From Sphingomonadales bacterium (GTDB taxonomy: Bacteria; Pseudomonadota; Alphaproteobacteria; Sphingomonadales; Sphingomonadaceae), in NCBI GenBank assembly GCA_024636595.1, contig JAGXGT010000126.1, positions 1 through 7,186 of the forward strand: a DNA stretch of 7,186 bases, written 5' to 3'. Numbering within the stretch: position 1 is the first letter of the stretch; the number at the start of each line of letters is the position of its first letter. Under the pieces are notes generated by a model that was not told where the DNA came from, ran no database searches, and saw only the letters and a program-made list of their open reading frames with translations. The translations under genes were made by a program, and so were the position numbers. This document shows positions 5,364-7,186 of the stretch, in pieces.

Positions 5364-6916
5364 TGGCGACCGCAGCGGCTGCCGCCGGTTCCTCGCCGGA
5401 GATTTCCATCACGCCGTTAAACCGCGCGCTACTGACGGTGGCCGTCATGGGTGCGTCGATCATCCAGATACTCGACTCCACCATCGCCAACGTTGCATTG
5501 CCGCACATGCAGACCAGTCTGGGCGCATCCCTGGACAGCGTGACCTGGGTCCTGACCAGCTACATCATTGCCTCTGCCATCGCGATGCCGATCACCGGCT
5601 GGCTGGCCGACCGGATTGGTGGGCGTCAGCTGTTTCTGATTTCGGTGACCGGATTCGTCCTGGCTTCGATGCTCTGCGGACTGGCGACCAGTCTGGAGGA
5701 AATGGTTGCCTTCCGGGTTTTGCAGGGCATCAGCGGCGCATTCATTGCGCCGCTCGCCCAGACCGTGATGCTCGATATCAACCCGCCCGAGCGGCACGCC
5801 CGGGCAATGGCGATCTGGGGCATGGGGATCATGGTCGGGCCGATCATGGGGCCGATTATTGGCGGCTGGCTGACGGAAAATTACAGCTGGCGCTGGTGCT
5901 TTTATGTCAATGTTCCGATCGGCATTGCGACGATCACCGCCCTGTGGGTGCTGCTGCCGCACAAGCCTGTATTCCGGCGAAAATTCGATCATCTCGGCTT
6001 CTGGGCGCTTGCGGTCGGACTGGGGAGTTTGCAGCTGCTGCTCGATCGCGGCACCCAGCTGGACTGGTTTGACAGCTGGGAAATCCGGATTGAAGCGGGA
6101 ATTGCCATCGCCGCATTCTGGATTTTCGTCGTGCAAATGGCTACCGCGAAAAATGCCTTGTTCGCACGAGAAATGCTGGCGAACCGGAGCTTTGCGACGA
6201 GCCTGTTCTTCATGATCGTGATCGGCATCGTGATGTTCGCCAACATGGCCTTGCTGCCACCAATGATGCAGAATCTCTATGGCTATCCGGTGATCGACAC
6301 GGGCCTGTTGTTGGCACCGCGCGGGGTCGGTATCTTGCTCAGCATGGCTGTGGCCGGCAGGCTGGTCGGGAAAGTCGATGCCCGTCTGCTGGTCGGTACC
6401 GGATTTTCGATTGCCGCCTTTTCGATGTGGCAAATGAGCCAATGGTCGATGGAGATGGACTGGCGGCCGTTTGTCGTCAGCGGGCTGATGCAAGGGCTGG
6501 GGATGGGACTGGTGTTCATTCCGCTGAACACACTGGCTTTCGCTTCCTTGCCGCCGCATCTGCGGACCGATGGCTCAAGCCTGCTCAATCTGTTTCGCAG
6601 TATTGGCGCGTCGGTCGGTATCTCGATTGCTTCAGCGCTGCTCGGTCGTAATATCCAGACCAGCCACAGCGATCTGGCGTCCCACATCACCAGCTCGACG
6701 ATCAACAATATTGATGCGAGCACCGCAGACCGGTTCCAGGGCCTAGGCGATCAGGCGATGATGATGGCCGACGCACTGATCAACAAACAGGCCGCGATGA
6801 TCGCCTATCTCGACGATTATTGGGCGATGATGTGGGTCACGATTGCGGTTATCCCGCTGGTTCTGCTGTTACAGAAACCCAAGCCGGGAGCGCAGGCTGG
6901 GCCGTTGATGGAGTGA
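5363..6916 (+). CDS. emrB: EmrB/QacA-type DHA2 family MFS multidrug exporter (14 helices)
   Basis: This 517-residue inner-membrane proton-driven antiporter works with the adaptor encoded just upstream. DHA2 motifs are intact: LDSTIANVALP (37-47, motif D1), GWLADRIGGRQ (79-89, motif A), RVLQGISGAF (118-127, motif B with Arg118) and VGPIMGPIIGG (158-168, the antiporter motif C). Hydrophobicity supports 14 membrane helices, at roughly 22-44, 59-80, 88-106, 113-136, 147-169, 176-198, 209-228, 243-261, 279-298, 311-331, 342-358, 369-391, 404-426 and 486-503. A long external loop lies at about 430-484, as in EmrB. Translation should start at GTG 5363, overlapping the adaptor TAG by one base, with AAAGG seven bases upstream. 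No ATG lies near it in this frame until codon 29, which would remove part of helix 1. The substrate is not predictable from sequence; hydrophobic drugs, uncouplers or phenolics are typical. Confidence 0.95.
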   Translation: MATAAAAAGSSPEISITPLNRALLTVAVMGASIIQILDSTIANVALPHMQTSLGASLDSVTWVLTSYIIASAIAMPITGWLADRIGGRQLFLISVTGFVLASMLCGLATSLEEMVAFRVLQGISGAFIAPLAQTVMLDINPPERHARAMAIWGMGIMVGPIMGPIIGGWLTENYSWRWCFYVNVPIGIATITALWVLLPHKPVFRRKFDHLGFWALAVGLGSLQLLLDRGTQLDWFDSWEIRIEAGIAIAAFWIFVVQMATAKNALFAREMLANRSFATSLFFMIVIGIVMFANMALLPPMMQNLYGYPVIDTGLLLAPRGVGILLSMAVAGRLVGKVDARLLVGTGFSIAAFSMWQMSQWSMEMDWRPFVVSGLMQGLGMGLVFIPLNTLAFASLPPHLRTDGSSLLNLFRSIGASVGISIASALLGRNIQTSHSDLASHITSSTINNIDASTADRFQGLGDQAMMMADALINKQAAMIAYLDDYWAMMWVTIAVIPLVLLLQKPKPGAQAGPLME

Positions 6917-7026
6917 ATTCGTGCTCCCCAGCCCGCCATGATGTTCAGGATCGAATATTCTGACCGCCGGACCTTAGAGTTGGCCTCTCAATGGTCGAAT
7001 AAGCCGGCAGAATTCGGCTTGGATTA
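6917..7026. other. Gene-free stretch after the efflux operon
   Basis: I see no supported reading frame on either strand here. It holds the small inverted repeat at 7001-7020 described separately, and a weak AGAG/CTCT stem near 6976-6990. It separates the end of the plus-strand efflux operon from a possible minus-strand gene end at 7027, so it is probably where convergent transcription stops. No classical hairpin followed by a T-run is present directly after the exporter stop. Confidence 0.4.
7001..7020. terminator. Inverted repeat between convergent gene ends, weak candidate terminator
   Basis: AAGCCG (7001-7006) pairs with CGGCTT (7015-7020) across an eight-base loop. It lies 84 bases past the exporter stop on the plus strand and 6 bases past the candidate minus-strand stop at 7027. 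A T-run follows on neither strand, so it is not a standard intrinsic terminator. It could instead be an RNA 3'-end stabilising hairpin or chance. Confidence 0.25.
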
Positions 7027-7186
7027 TCAGCGCAGATCATCCGCTTGGCCAGCAAGATCGATAGATATTTCTTTGGTCACTTTCATTTTTTCCAAGTCGA
7101 CTATCACTAAATTTGCCCGATTTTTTTCCGGCCATAAAATGACAGATATTTCTCTTTCATTGATTGCCTGCGCAGCGTCCATCGCC
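7027..7186 (-). CDS. Possible C-terminal end of a minus-strand gene of unknown function, cut by the right edge
   Basis: On the minus strand a frame is open from the window edge for 52 codons to a TGA at 7029-7027. The peptide ends with ILWPEKNRANLVIVDLEKMK followed by VTKEISIDLAGQADDLR. It looks protein-like: mixed charged and aliphatic, with alternating strand-like segments and an acidic tail. It is too short to assign a family. The region is AT-richer than the rest and uses AGA, ATA and TTA codons that are rare in neighbouring genes. This suggests either a transferred gene or that the frame is open by chance. A competing plus-strand frame starts at ATG 7139 (MTDISLSLIACAASIA) and is also open to the edge, but has no ribosome site. 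Confidence 0.4.
   Translation of the reverse strand, partial: AMDAAQAINEREISVILWPEKNRANLVIVDLEKMKVTKEISIDLAGQADDLR

Noticed and set aside
5429..6559. A 376-codon minus-strand open frame opposite the exporter gene
   Set aside because: Its product is overloaded with His, Arg, Gln, Pro and Asp and shows no domain. It mirrors the codon bias of the well-supported MFS gene on the plus strand.

Overview
The window looks like chromosomal DNA from an alphaproteobacterium, most likely of the Sphingomonadales. The basis is moderately GC-rich, evenly biased codon use and gene products that read like typical sphingomonad proteins: a secreted M2 peptidyl-dipeptidase, a kappa-GST-type 2-hydroxychromene-2-carboxylate isomerase, GFA proteins and an EmrAB pump. 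This assignment comes from pattern recognition, not a database search. I see no rRNA, tRNA, CRISPR array, insertion sequence or phage gene.

Layout. The left part is all on the minus strand. Reading leftwards from the centre: a three-gene unit (3714 to 2178) encodes a DsbA-fold HCCA isomerase and two GFA-family zinc proteins, joined by two consecutive ATGA stop/start overlaps. A gap of about 136 bp follows. Then come an alpha/beta hydrolase (2041 to 1277), a four-helix membrane protein of unknown function (1268 to 741), and the first 227 codons of an M2-family (angiotensin-converting-enzyme-like) metallopeptidase that runs off the left edge. The right part is on the plus strand: a MarR-type repressor (3796-4248), an EmrA-like periplasmic adaptor (4248-5363) and an EmrB-like 14-helix MFS exporter (5363-6916), each joined to the next by a one-base stop/start overlap. 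After 6916 the DNA becomes AT-richer. The last 160 bp may hold the 3' end of another minus-strand gene.

How the genes may work together. The MarR-EmrA-EmrB operon is a standard self-regulated drug or toxicant efflux unit. It is transcribed divergently from the isomerase-GFA-GFA unit across an 81-bp AT-rich spacer. That spacer carries overlapping -10-like elements for both directions and short inverted repeats that could be MarR sites. HCCA isomerase and the GFA founding member are both linked to glutathione, so I infer one regulated response combining glutathione-linked electrophile handling with efflux. This is a hypothesis from gene order and known family biochemistry. No member is individually novel, and I do not see a clearly undescribed system here.
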